Below the pieces are notes generated by a model. It did no database searches. It was not told where the DNA came from and worked only from the letters and a program-made list of their open reading frames with translations. Shown here piece by piece: positions 1 to 8,601 of a DNA stretch of 64,000 bases. The stretch comes from Streptomyces sp. NBC_00078. GTDB taxonomy: Bacteria; Actinomycetota; Actinomycetes; Streptomycetales; Streptomycetaceae. The DNA lies in contig NZ_JAPELX010000001.1 in NCBI RefSeq assembly GCF_026343335.1, positions 1,860,001 to 1,924,000 on the forward strand, read 5' to 3'. The position numbers and the translations under genes are program-made. Position 1 is the first letter of the stretch, and every line of letters begins with the position of its first letter.

Positions 1-156
1 GACACCGTCGGGCTCGACTCGGTCGAACTCGACACCGTCGGGCTCGACTCGGTCGAACTCGGCTCGGTCGGGCTCGACTCGGTCGAACTCGGCTCGGTCG
101 GGCTCGACTCCGCCGAACTCGGCTCGGTCGAACTCGGCTCGGTCGAACTCGGCTCG
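1..156 (+). repeat. 15/30-bp tandem repeat
   Basis: Units of about 15 bp, such as GGCTCGGTCGAACTC and GGGCTCGACTCGGTC, repeat head to tail from base 1 to about 156. They form a 30-bp higher-order unit in the first half and a 15-bp unit in the second. The unit length is a multiple of three, so the reading frame of the upstream gene is kept through every copy. Copy number may vary between strains. Confidence 0.85.
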
Positions 157-177
157 GTCCGGGGAGAGGCGTCTTGA
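1..177 (+). CDS. 3' end of an upstream gene with a pentapeptide-repeat-like tail (partial)
   Basis: Frame 1 is open from the first base to a TGA at 175-177. Its last ~50 residues are nearly perfect tandem pentapeptides of the type V-[E/G]-L-[G/D]-[S/T], ending V-R-G-E-A-S. The stop overlaps the TTG start of the next gene as TTGA, so the two are probably translationally coupled and in one exopolysaccharide operon. The body of the protein lies outside the window, so its function cannot be stated; a glycosyltransferase is likely from context only. The repeat has leucine at a fixed place in each five-residue unit, loosely like pentapeptide-repeat proteins (A-[D/N]-L-x-x), but it could equally be a low-complexity tail made by repeat expansion. 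Confidence 0.6.
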   Translation, partial: DTVGLDSVELDTVGLDSVELGSVGLDSVELGSVGLDSAELGSVELGSVELGSVRGEAS

Positions 178-1175
178 GCGATCTCGACATCTCCGTCGTG
201 ATCTGCGTCTACACCGAGGACCGCTGGGAGGACATCCTCGCGGCGGTCGCCTCGGTGCGGGCGCAGTCCCACCGTGCCCTGGAGACCCTGCTGGCCGTCG
301 ACCACAATCCGGCCCTGCTGGACCGGCTCACCAAGGAGTACAAGGAGGTCGAGGAGGTCCGCGTGCTCGCCAACGCGGGCCCCCGCGGCCTGTCCGCCGG
401 CCGCAACACCGGAATCGCGGCCGCGGGCGGCGAGGTCATCGCCTTCCTCGACGACGACGCCGTGGCCGAGCGGGACTGGCTGCGCCGCTTCGCCGAGGGA
501 TTCGCCGATCCACGGGTGATGGCCGTCGGCGGCCGAACCATGCCGATCTGGGCGTCGGGCCGGCGTCCGGCCTGGTTCCCCGAGGAGTTCGACTGGGTGG
601 TGGGCTGCACCTACCGGGGGCTGCCGCCGGGCCTGGTCCGGGTGCGCAACGTCCTGGGCGGCAACGCCTCGTTCCGTCGTACGGCGTTCGACGCCGCCGG
701 CGGCTTCGCGACCGGCATCGGGCGCGACGGCGACAAGCGGCCGCTGGGCTGTGAGGAGACGGAGCTGTGCATCCGTCTCACGCGCGCCAGACCGGACGCG
801 ATCCTGCTGATCGACGACCGTGCGGTGATCCATCACCGGGTGCCCGAGGCGCGCGAGCACTTCGGGTACTTCCGCACGCGTGCGTACGCCGAGGGCCTGT
901 CCAAGGCGCTGGTGGCGCGAAGTGTGGGTGCGGACAAGGGACTTGAGTCCGAGCGCCGGTACACCACCCGCGTCCTGCCGGCCGGTGTCGTGCGCGGTCT
1001 GCGCGACGCCGTGCTGGCCCGGCCGGGCGGCGCGGGCCGGGCCGGCGCGATCGTCGCCGGGGTGCTCACGGCGGTGGGCGGGTACGTGGTGGGGAGCGTG
1101 CGGGCCCGCAGGGGCGGTGCCACGTTCTCCGTGGTCGGGATCAGCGGCAAAGACCAGGGGGGATCTCATGACTGA
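174..1175 (+). CDS. family 2 glycosyltransferase (GT-A fold)
   Basis: A 333-aa inverting glycosyltransferase, expected to transfer a sugar from a nucleotide-sugar to a lipid-linked or growing polysaccharide at the inner membrane face. The N-terminus (SVVICVYTEDR) is the first beta strand of the GT-A fold. FLDDD at residues 91-95 supplies the metal/nucleotide-binding DxD, and LGGNASFRR plus a later E-E-T-E-L-C stretch fit the acceptor and catalytic-base region of GT2. The last ~60 residues carry a weakly hydrophobic stretch. The TTG start at 174 is chosen for the GGGGAGAG ribosome binding site and the TTGA overlap with the gene before. The stop overlaps the next start by 8 nt. The sugar is unknown. 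Confidence 0.88.
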   Translation: MSDLDISVVICVYTEDRWEDILAAVASVRAQSHRALETLLAVDHNPALLDRLTKEYKEVEEVRVLANAGPRGLSAGRNTGIAAAGGEVIAFLDDDAVAERDWLRRFAEGFADPRVMAVGGRTMPIWASGRRPAWFPEEFDWVVGCTYRGLPPGLVRVRNVLGGNASFRRTAFDAAGGFATGIGRDGDKRPLGCEETELCIRLTRARPDAILLIDDRAVIHHRVPEAREHFGYFRTRAYAEGLSKALVARSVGADKGLESERRYTTRVLPAGVVRGLRDAVLARPGGAGRAGAIVAGVLTAVGGYVVGSVRARRGGATFSVVGISGKDQGGSHD

Positions 1176-1968
1176 AGCGCCCGTGCCGATCCTCATGTAC
1201 CACTCGGTCGCGACCGCTCCGAACGACGCCACGCGCGCGCTGTCCGTGGCACCCGAGGCGTTCGCCGAGCAGATGGCGCTCATCGGCGACCGGGGCCTCA
1301 ACCCGGTCACCACGGCTGATCTGGCGGCGAGTTGGCGCTCGGGCCGCGCGCTGCCGGTGCGCCCGGTCCTGATCACCTTCGACGACGGCTACGAGGGCGT
1401 GCACCGGCACGCACTGCCCGTGCTCGCCAAGCACGGCTTCGCGTCCACGCTGTTCGTCTCCACCGGCTGGATCAAGGGCGCCCACGACACCGGAGGCGGC
1501 CTCGACACCATGCTCGACTGGACACAGGTGCGCGAACTGGCCGCCGCGGACGTCGAGATCGGCGGGCACAGCCACACCCACCCGCAGCTCGACCAGCTCG
1601 ACGACGACACCCTGCGGCACGAGCTGATCCACTGCAAGGAGATCGTCGCCGGCGAACTGGGCGCCGTCCCGGCCTCGTTCGCCTACCCGTACGGCTACTC
1701 CAGCCGCCGGGTGCGCGAAGCGGTGCGGGCCACGGGCTACGCCCAGGCGCTCGCGGTCGGCAACGGCCTCGCGCGCCGCCGCCAGGGCCCGTACGCCGTG
1801 CAGCGCGTGACCGTCCGCCGCAGCACCGGCATCGAGGAGTTCGGGCGGCTGGTCGAGGGCCGTTCGATCGCCCGTGACTTCGCCAGGGACCGTGCCCTCA
1901 CCAAGGGGTACGCGATGGTCCGCAGAGCACGACAGGTCCGCCGGAAGGCCATCCGTTCCCGTGTCTGA
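1168..1968 (+). CDS. polysaccharide deacetylase (NodB/CE4 family)
   Basis: A 266-aa CE4 enzyme that removes N- or O-acetyl groups from a polysaccharide. The NodB fold is visible from ILMYHSV near the N-terminus. TFDDGY (residues 70-75) carries the catalytic base and metal-binding aspartates, and HSHTH (134-138) carries the two metal-binding histidines. FAYPYG follows as the third motif. No signal peptide is seen at the chosen ATG, so it may act in the cytoplasm or leave by another route. The ATG at 1168 lies after GGGGGGAT, and ATGACTGA overlaps the upstream stop. The following gene starts 8 nt before this one ends, so the operon is tightly coupled. Modification of an amino-sugar exopolysaccharide is the likely job. 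Confidence 0.9.
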   Translation: MTEAPVPILMYHSVATAPNDATRALSVAPEAFAEQMALIGDRGLNPVTTADLAASWRSGRALPVRPVLITFDDGYEGVHRHALPVLAKHGFASTLFVSTGWIKGAHDTGGGLDTMLDWTQVRELAAADVEIGGHSHTHPQLDQLDDDTLRHELIHCKEIVAGELGAVPASFAYPYGYSSRRVREAVRATGYAQALAVGNGLARRRQGPYAVQRVTVRRSTGIEEFGRLVEGRSIARDFARDRALTKGYAMVRRARQVRRKAIRSRV

Positions 1969-4900
1969 CACGACCACAACGACCGAGGCCTCACAGCCCG
2001 TGACCGAGGCGCCCGAGCAGTCGGGGCGCCGTCTTCGGCTGCCCGGAATGGGCAGTCCCAAGGGCGGCGGCAGCCCGCTGTTCCGCAACGCCTACGCCCT
2101 GATGCTGAACACCGGCATCTCCGCGGTGCTGGGCCTGGGGTACTGGCTGATCGCCGCCCGCTACTACTCCGAGTCCGCGGTGGGCCAGGGTTCGGCCGCG
2201 ATCGCCGCGATGAAGCTGCTGGCCGGTCTGACGGCGGTGGCCCTGACGGGCGCCCTGGCCCGCTTCATCCCGGTCGCCGGGCGCGCCACCGGGCGCCTCA
2301 TCTTCCGTACGTACGCAGCGAGTTGCGTCGTCGTGTCGTTCGCGGCGGGAATCTTTCTGCTGACCCTCGACTCCTGGGGGCCGTCGTACAGCTTCCTGCA
2401 CGGGTCGGTCAAGGGCCTCGGCTTCATCATGGCCGTCGCCTCCTGGAACCTGCTCACGCTGCAGGACGGGGTGCTGACCGGGCTGCGCAGTGCGCCGTGG
2501 GTGCCGGTCGGCAACACGGTGTTCTCCGCGGTGAAGCTGGCGCTGCTGGTCGGACTGGCCGTCAGCATGCCGACGACCGGCGTCTTCGTCTCCTGGGTCC
2601 TGGCGATCGCCACCTCCGTGGTGCCGCTGGGCATCCTGGTGTTCCGGAAGCTGGCCCCCCGGCACATCGAGGCCACGGCGGACCGTACGAAGACACCGAC
2701 CCTGAAGGAGATCGGCAGGTTCCTGGCCGGCGACTACACCGGCTCGCTTTTCTCGCTCGCCGTCGTCTATCTCGTCCCGGTGATCATCGCCGCGCAGGTC
2801 AGCTCCGAGGACAACGCCTACTTCTACATCACCACCACCATCGGCGGCACCGTCAACCTGCTCGCCATCAACATGGGCGCCTCGCTCACCGTCGAGGGCT
2901 CGCACGACCCGGCCCGGCTGGCCGCCAACACCCGGGCCGCGCTCCGGCGCATGGCGCGGATCATGCTGCCGATCTGCGGGCTGCTGTTCATCGGGGCGCC
3001 GTGGATCCTCGGCGTCTTCGGCGCGGGCTACGCGGACGCGGCGACCCCGCTGCTGCGCTGGTTCGCATGCGGTGCGCTGCTCCGGGTCGTCATGGAGACG
3101 TACTTCGCGGTGCTGCGCGCGCAGAGCCGTACCGCCGGACTCGCCTGGCTGCAGGGCCTGTTGTGCGTCCTGGTGCTCGGACTGACGTTGCTGCTGCTCC
3201 CCCGTATGGGGCTGACCGGCGCCGGCGTCGCCGAGATCTCCTCGCTCTCGGTGATCGTCCTGATCGCCGCGCCCAGGCTGTACCGCACGCTCAGGGCCGC
3301 ACCGGCCGCCGCCGTCCCCGAAGCGGCGGCACCCGACGGGGACCTCGCCGACCTGGGGGCGCGCGAGGTCCCTGCCACGGAGACGACGCGCAGGCGCGGG
3401 CCGGCCTGGGCGCTGGACAGCGACACCCTGGCGCTGGGCATCCACGTCGACTTCGACCACCAGGAACGCCGTCCCGACGTCCGCCCGGGTCCCGGCACAC
3501 CGCCTACCGGCACCCCCGTGGCACCCGCCGACCACCGGCCGTCCTGGGCGAAGAACCCGGAGCTGGGCCTGCCGGTGGAGGAGCGTGAGCCGGGTTCCGA
3601 GGCATCCCTGGGACCGGCCGAGATGGAGGTGGACGCGCCGTTCGAGGCGGAGTTCGGGGCCGGCTTCGAGGGGGGCGAAGACGAAGGGGCCGCAGGAGGG
3701 GCGAGGGCGTCGCTCGTCCGGGAGGAGGCATCCGTACGCGAAGAGGTGCCGGTGCCCGTCGCGCCGTCTCCGCTGTCGTTGCGCGAGCGCCTTCAGCCCA
3801 CCCGCTTCGGCGTCGTCCTCGGCTGTCTGCTGGTGGCCGCGCTGCTGCTGTACTGGGTGCCCGCGCTGCGGCTGGGCGAGGCGGATCTGGAGGAGATGGG
3901 CGGGCTCGGCCTCGTCTCGGTACTGCCGCTGCCCACCCTGGTCGGTGCGGCGCTGCTGGTCGCGGTGTTCGCCTCGCTGCTCTGGCTCGGCCGGGAGCAC
4001 AAGGCGCTGCTGCTGGTGACGCTGCTCGCGACCGTGGTGTCGCTGCACGCGCTGCCCGCGGTGATCGAGACCGAGCCGCGCTTCCCGACCGCCTGGCAGC
4101 ACCTCGGGTTCCTGGACTACATCGACCGCACCGGGTCCGCCGTACCGGACCTGGACGCGCGCTGGAGCTGGCCCGGCTTCTTCGCGGTGGCCGCGTTCGT
4201 CACCAGGGCCTGCGGGACGACGGACCTCACCGACCTCATCCGCTGGTGGCCGCTGGCCATCCAACTCCTCTATCTGGCACCGATGTTCCTGCTCGTGCGC
4301 TCGATGCGGGCGAGCTGGCGCGCCAAGTGGACGGGTATCTGGATCTTCGTGCTCAGCGGCTGGGTGGGGCAGGACTACTTCTCGCCGCAGGGCTTCACCT
4401 TCCTCCTCTACCTGGCGTTCGTGGCGATCCTGCTGGTCTGGTTCCGGGCGCCGCGGGTGATCTGGACGAAGCGGCGGCCCGGCGAGGCGGAGGTCGAGCC
4501 GACCAGCCGCCGTCAGAAGGCCGTCCTGCTGGGCGTGGTGATCGGGCTGTTCGCGGCGAGCGTGCCGGCCCACCAGCTCACGCCGTTCGTGATGCTGGGC
4601 GTGCTCGCGGTGCTCGTGATGGTGGGCCGCTCCGAACTGCGCGGCCTGCCCATCCTGTTCGGCGTCCTGGTCGTCGGCTGGCTGGGCTTCATGGCGGAGC
4701 CGTACTGGTCGGGGCACTTCAACGACCTGTTCGGCGGTGTCGGCGGCGTCGGCAGCAATGTGTCCACGTCGGTCTCCGGCCGTATCCAGGGCGGCGACTC
4801 GACCCACAAGCTCGTGCTGTACACGCGCGTCCTGCTGGCCGGCGGCGTGATGACGTTCGCCTGCTGGGGCTGGTGGCGGCGGCGCGACCACAAGTACCGC

Positions 4901-5806
4901 GAGCGGTCGCTGCTGGTGCTGACGTTCGTCCCCTTCCTGGGCTTCGGCATGCAGTCCTACGGCGGCGAGATGGCCCTGCGCGTCTTCATGTTCGCCGTGC
5001 CGGGGGCGGCGCTGCTGGCCGGTCTCGCCCTGTTCCCGCGCACCGGCGTCACCGCCGAGGAACGGGACAAGGACCGGGTCAGCCTGGCCCCGCTGGCCGC
5101 GCTCCTGGCCGGGCTGCTCCTCATGGGCGGCTTCCTGGTGGCCCGTTGGGGCAACGAGCCCTTCGAGCGGGTCCGGCCCGGCGAGGTCGCGGCCATGGAC
5201 TATGTGTACGCCCACGACAAGCCGACCGTCCGGCTGCTGTGGCTGAGCAACGACACGGTCAACGACGTGACGCCGGCGATGCCGTGGGGCGCGAGGGACA
5301 TGGAGCGGGTCAACTACGTGCCCACGCTCGCTCCGGCCGACCCGGTGCTGGTGTCGAGCCTGGTCAAGGCGCTGAAGGACGCGGGTCCGAACTCGTACCT
5401 GATGATCAACGCCGGCCAGATGACCTATCTCCAGATGGACGTGGGCTATTCGGACACCTGGCAGCCCCGGCTCCTCCAGAACCTGGACCACCGGCCGGAG
5501 TTGAAGAAGGTCTACGTCAATGCCGACGCCACCCTCTACGCCCTCAGGAAGCAGCCCGAGGGCAAGGTGCCGGCGCCCGATCCAGGTCCGATCGGACCGC
5601 AGATCACCTGGACGCCGTGGTCGGTCGTCGGCGGCCTCGCCGCCCTCGCGCTCATCGTGCTGCTGACGGCGCGCGAGGTGGTACGGGTCGCGACGCGGCC
5701 GAGTGTGCGGCAGCTGCGCCGGCTGCAGAGCAGTTTCTGGTTCTCGCTGCCGCTGCTGGCGGTGCTGCTGGCCGCGCTGGTGCAGAGGTTCCTGAGCATG
5801 AAGTGA
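1961..5806 (+). CDS. fused flippase (Wzx/MOP) and GT-C/polymerase-like membrane protein
   Basis: A 1281-aa two-part membrane protein. Residues ~45-450 look like a polysaccharide flippase of the MOP/Wzx type, with about 12-14 hydrophobic helices beginning at FRNAYALMLNTGISAVLG. Residues ~460-610 are a charged, Pro/Glu-rich cytosolic linker. Residues ~615-1280 form a second multi-helix unit with a G-rich extracellular loop (FNDLFGGVGG), a soluble outward-facing domain around residues 1080-1200, and a final helix. This resembles GT-C glycosyltransferases or Wzy-type polymerases. The GTG at 1961 is chosen for GGAAGG upstream and the overlap GTGTCTGA with the deacetylase stop. It probably exports and polymerises or extends the polysaccharide made by the neighbours. 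The polymerase role is inference. Confidence 0.8.
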   Translation: MSDTTTTTEASQPVTEAPEQSGRRLRLPGMGSPKGGGSPLFRNAYALMLNTGISAVLGLGYWLIAARYYSESAVGQGSAAIAAMKLLAGLTAVALTGALARFIPVAGRATGRLIFRTYAASCVVVSFAAGIFLLTLDSWGPSYSFLHGSVKGLGFIMAVASWNLLTLQDGVLTGLRSAPWVPVGNTVFSAVKLALLVGLAVSMPTTGVFVSWVLAIATSVVPLGILVFRKLAPRHIEATADRTKTPTLKEIGRFLAGDYTGSLFSLAVVYLVPVIIAAQVSSEDNAYFYITTTIGGTVNLLAINMGASLTVEGSHDPARLAANTRAALRRMARIMLPICGLLFIGAPWILGVFGAGYADAATPLLRWFACGALLRVVMETYFAVLRAQSRTAGLAWLQGLLCVLVLGLTLLLLPRMGLTGAGVAEISSLSVIVLIAAPRLYRTLRAAPAAAVPEAAAPDGDLADLGAREVPATETTRRRGPAWALDSDTLALGIHVDFDHQERRPDVRPGPGTPPTGTPVAPADHRPSWAKNPELGLPVEEREPGSEASLGPAEMEVDAPFEAEFGAGFEGGEDEGAAGGARASLVREEASVREEVPVPVAPSPLSLRERLQPTRFGVVLGCLLVAALLLYWVPALRLGEADLEEMGGLGLVSVLPLPTLVGAALLVAVFASLLWLGREHKALLLVTLLATVVSLHALPAVIETEPRFPTAWQHLGFLDYIDRTGSAVPDLDARWSWPGFFAVAAFVTRACGTTDLTDLIRWWPLAIQLLYLAPMFLLVRSMRASWRAKWTGIWIFVLSGWVGQDYFSPQGFTFLLYLAFVAILLVWFRAPRVIWTKRRPGEAEVEPTSRRQKAVLLGVVIGLFAASVPAHQLTPFVMLGVLAVLVMVGRSELRGLPILFGVLVVGWLGFMAEPYWSGHFNDLFGGVGGVGSNVSTSVSGRIQGGDSTHKLVLYTRVLLAGGVMTFACWGWWRRRDHKYRERSLLVLTFVPFLGFGMQSYGGEMALRVFMFAVPGAALLAGLALFPRTGVTAEERDKDRVSLAPLAALLAGLLLMGGFLVARWGNEPFERVRPGEVAAMDYVYAHDKPTVRLLWLSNDTVNDVTPAMPWGARDMERVNYVPTLAPADPVLVSSLVKALKDAGPNSYLMINAGQMTYLQMDVGYSDTWQPRLLQNLDHRPELKKVYVNADATLYALRKQPEGKVPAPDPGPIGPQITWTPWSVVGGLAALALIVLLTAREVVRVATRPSVRQLRRLQSSFWFSLPLLAVLLAALVQRFLSMK

Positions 5807-5851
5807 CCATGACGTGGGGGTCGTCGCCGTCGCCGAAGTGGCTTGCCGGGC

Positions 5852-7270
5852 TTACCTGGTGAGCCACTTCACTTCGTAGGCCTGCATCTCGAACCGCTTG
5901 CCGTCGACCTTCGCGCTGATCGACCGGTCGAGGGTGTTGACCACCAGGACGGTCTTGCCGGTGGCGAGGACGCGGACGTTGGGCACGTCGTCCGCGGCGA
6001 CCGCGACGGCCTTGTACGTCGTGCCGGGCGGGAACTCCTGGTTGAAGCGGGAGACCAGGTCGAACATGGGCAGCTTCCTGCCGCCGCTCGAACCGTCGGT
6101 CTGCGTCCACAGACAGCCTGGGCAGTCGCTGCCCTTCTCGTCCTCCGGGTTCCAGTAGAAGCCCGAGGAGGCGCCGCCCTTGACCATGGCGATCATTCCG
6201 GCGGCCTGGACGGCGACCCGGCGGGTCTCGGACCAGCCCTTGCGGTCGTCGTTGCCGTCGGCGGGCTCGACGTAGTACTCGGCCCACCACAGCGGCAGGT
6301 TGTCCGTCTGCTTCCGCACCCACCTGCCGACCGCGGTGAACTTGTCGGTCGCCGCGAACTCGTTCGGCAGCATCTCGTCGTCGTTGGTGTAGCTGGAGCC
6401 GTCCACGACGACGAAGTCGGCGCCCGCCTTGTTCTTGTTCCAGTAGTCGAAGGCATCGAGGATGCGCTGGTCCATGGCGCCCCAGGGACCCCTGAAGGTC
6501 GAGGACGCCTCGTCCGCACGCGGGTCGACACTGTCCATGACCAGGTACGGCCCGCCGACCATGATGTCCTTGTCGACCTTCTTCAGGGCCTTGTACACGA
6601 GGTTGTACAGCTTGGTGTAACCCTCGTAGTCCCAGCGGCCCTTGGCGTCGTTCCAGAAGCCCTTGAACTCGTTCCACACGATGAAGTGGCGTACGTCCGG
6701 ATAGCGCTTGGCGACCGTCGCGGCGAGCGCGGCGAAGTCGGCGTAGTGCTCCGGCTGCGGCGCCGTCTCCAGGGCGGACTGGCTCCAGTTGGTGTGGTCG
6801 ACGCCGGCCCTGCCGCCCTTCATCCAGTCCGGAGAACAGCACAGGGTGACGACCGGGGTGCCGCCGGACTTGCGGATGAAGTCGATACGGCGGTCCATCG
6901 CGTCGAAGTCGTAACGCCCCTTCACCGGCTCCGGATTGTCCGCGCCCCAGCCCATGACCGCCTGGTCCTGCGGCATCCCCCCGGCGTCCGAGATCAGCCC
7001 GTCGACCCGGTCGGTGGCGGCGGAGCTGCCCTCGTCGGCGCTGTACTGGGTGTGGGTGAAGCCCCAGCCCACCTCGGGTTTGTCCTGGTCGGGAGGGGTC
7101 GCCGGAGTGCCGTGCACCGTGTCGCCGTTGCGCGAGGTGCCCGCCGTGCTTCCGCCCCCGGGAAGCGTGTTGATCAGGGTGACGATCAGGGCCAGTGCCG
7201 CCACACCCACGCCGAGCAGCGCGGTGAGCTGCCACCGTCGTGCCCCCGAAGTCCACTCATGACGTCCCAT
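5852..7270 (-). CDS. membrane-anchored glycoside hydrolase (GH39/GH5-like, PslG-like context)
   Basis: A 472-aa clan GH-A hydrolase. A single hydrophobic helix near residues 15-36 anchors it with the catalytic domain outside. The barrel shows the paired glutamates: FIVWNE (acid/base E201) and LWWAEYY (nucleophile E331), plus CCSPDWMKGG in an early strand. This layout fits GH39 (xylosidase/PslG type) or GH5. It converges on the exopolysaccharide operon, and extracellular hydrolases beside Wzx/Wzy operons, such as PslG of Pseudomonas, trim or release the polymer. The ATG at 7270 gives the short cytoplasmic lead before the helix; no good ribosome binding site is seen, and a GTG four codons upstream is possible. 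Confidence 0.8.
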   Translation of the reverse strand: MGRHEWTSGARRWQLTALLGVGVAALALIVTLINTLPGGGSTAGTSRNGDTVHGTPATPPDQDKPEVGWGFTHTQYSADEGSSAATDRVDGLISDAGGMPQDQAVMGWGADNPEPVKGRYDFDAMDRRIDFIRKSGGTPVVTLCCSPDWMKGGRAGVDHTNWSQSALETAPQPEHYADFAALAATVAKRYPDVRHFIVWNEFKGFWNDAKGRWDYEGYTKLYNLVYKALKKVDKDIMVGGPYLVMDSVDPRADEASSTFRGPWGAMDQRILDAFDYWNKNKAGADFVVVDGSSYTNDDEMLPNEFAATDKFTAVGRWVRKQTDNLPLWWAEYYVEPADGNDDRKGWSETRRVAVQAAGMIAMVKGGASSGFYWNPEDEKGSDCPGCLWTQTDGSSGGRKLPMFDLVSRFNQEFPPGTTYKAVAVAADDVPNVRVLATGKTVLVVNTLDRSISAKVDGKRFEMQAYEVKWLTR

Positions 7271-7368
7271 CGAGGGCAACACTAACCGTGTGAACGCCAA
7301 GTAGGGCAGATGTTGTGAAAGCACAGCTCTGCTGCATTTCCAGGGGACGCGCATTCGATCGCGGCTGC

Positions 7369-7389
7369 GCCGCGGGCCGGGCCCGCGGC
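7369..7389. other. perfect GC hairpin between divergent genes
   Basis: GCCGCGGGC at 7369-7377 pairs with GCCCGCGGC at 7381-7389 around a 3-nt loop. It lies between the divergently transcribed hydrolase and AAA ATPase genes, so it is unlikely to end either transcript. It may be a 5'-UTR hairpin or an operator. The rest of 7271-7483 holds nothing else recognised. Confidence 0.4.
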
Positions 7390-7483
7390 ATGACGTCGAC
7401 GAACTCGGCGCATGGGGTGACACGGAGGACAGGGCGCGGGAAATCCAGTGCGCGGGATGCGTCGGTGCCGGATCATGGACGCC

Positions 7484-8578
7484 ATGTCTGCCAACCCACA
7501 CGACGCTCTGCCGATCCGGCTCAACGTCGACGACAGTGACTCGCCGTCCGATGTCGTCGACGCGCTGTTCCTCGGCCGCTTCGCGACGGGCGAGCAGCCG
7601 TACTCACATGCGGCGAACATCGACCGCGTCCGGTCCGGGGCGACGCTGCTGCCGGCGGGCGCCCACGTGCTGCGCATCGCCCGCGACGACGACCGCAGCG
7701 CGACGCTGGCGGAGGGCGACGGCTGGACGCTGCTGGTCTCCCGCTGGAACCGCGGCGCGGACGTCACGGTCACGGCGACCACCGCCGAACTGGCGCAGAA
7801 GGTCCTCGACCAGGCGACGGACGGCGCGGCGGACGAGCCCGAGCCCCAGCCGGAGAACGTGACGATGGGTTTCTGGTACGTCTCCCCCAGGCGAGGCCCG
7901 CACCGCACGACCCGGCAGATCTCCGCGGGCACCTGGGACGAGGTGCGGGAGAACTACACCGCGCCGGTGGCGGGCGCGATGGACCGCCTGATGAAGACGA
8001 CGCCGGAGAGCATCGCGGGCCGTCTGCTGCTGCTGCACGGCCCGCCGGGCACCGGCAAGACCTCGGCGCTGCGGACCCTCGCCCGCTCCTGGCGGGACTG
8101 GTGCCAGGTGGACTGTGTGCTCGATCCCGAGCGCCTGTTCTCCGACGTCGGCTATCTGATGGACATCGCGATCGGCGAGGAGGACGCGACGGGCAAGGGC
8201 CGCTGGCGGCTGCTGCTCCTGGAGGACTGCGACGAGCTGATCCGCGGCGAGGCCAAGCACACCGCGGGCCAGGCACTGTCGCGGCTGCTGAACCTCACCG
8301 ACGGCCTGCTGGGCCAGGGCCGCAACGTCCTGGTCGGTGTGACGACCAACGAGGACCTGGAGCGCCTGCACCCGGCGGTGGTCCGCCCCGGCCGCTGTCT
8401 GGCCCGCATCGAGGTGGGCCCGCTGACCCGCCGGGAGGCCGTGGGCTGGCTCGGCACGGAGGAGGGCGTGGGCCGGGAGGGCGCCACCCTGGCGGAGCTG
8501 TACGCGCTGCGCCGGGGCACCTCGCCGACGGCGCTGCCGGAGCCGAGGGACGGGGTCGACGCGGGGCTGTATCTGTAA
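7484..8578 (+). CDS. AAA ATPase with N-terminal DUF5925-like domain
   Basis: A 364-aa protein. The first ~140 residues (IRLNVDDSDSPSDVVDALFLGRFATGEQPYSH is the start of this region in outline) match the actinobacterial DUF5925 type as remembered. The second half is an AAA ATPase with Walker A GPPGTGKT at 186-193, Walker B LLLLEDCD at 243-250, and a sensor-like VGVTTNED followed by R-P-G-R-C. Such proteins remodel other proteins, but no substrate is known and no neighbour suggests one. The ATG at 7484 is preferred because it gives the conserved-looking MSANPHD start; ATG 7475 and GTG 7448 are in frame and cannot be excluded. Confidence 0.8.
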   Translation: MSANPHDALPIRLNVDDSDSPSDVVDALFLGRFATGEQPYSHAANIDRVRSGATLLPAGAHVLRIARDDDRSATLAEGDGWTLLVSRWNRGADVTVTATTAELAQKVLDQATDGAADEPEPQPENVTMGFWYVSPRRGPHRTTRQISAGTWDEVRENYTAPVAGAMDRLMKTTPESIAGRLLLLHGPPGTGKTSALRTLARSWRDWCQVDCVLDPERLFSDVGYLMDIAIGEEDATGKGRWRLLLLEDCDELIRGEAKHTAGQALSRLLNLTDGLLGQGRNVLVGVTTNEDLERLHPAVVRPGRCLARIEVGPLTRREAVGWLGTEEGVGREGATLAELYALRRGTSPTALPEPRDGVDAGLYL

Positions 8579-8601
8579 CCCCGTGGTGCTTTGATGGTCG
8601 T

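Noticed and set aside
1..156. CRISPR-like array at the window start
   Set aside because: The units are contiguous 15/30-bp repeats without unique spacers and they encode a protein tail in frame.
1991..5491. A 1166-codon open frame on the minus strand opposite the flippase fusion gene
   Set aside because: It is the antisense shadow of a GC-rich gene: composition dominated by H, R, Q, G and D, no domain, no ribosome binding site. The plus-strand protein has clear membrane helices and operon overlaps.
5834..5870. Hairpin GAAGTGGCT ... AGCCACTTC between the fusion gene and the glycoside hydrolase as a terminator
   Set aside because: The loop is ~19 nt and one arm lies in the end of the hydrolase coding sequence; terminator function is doubtful.
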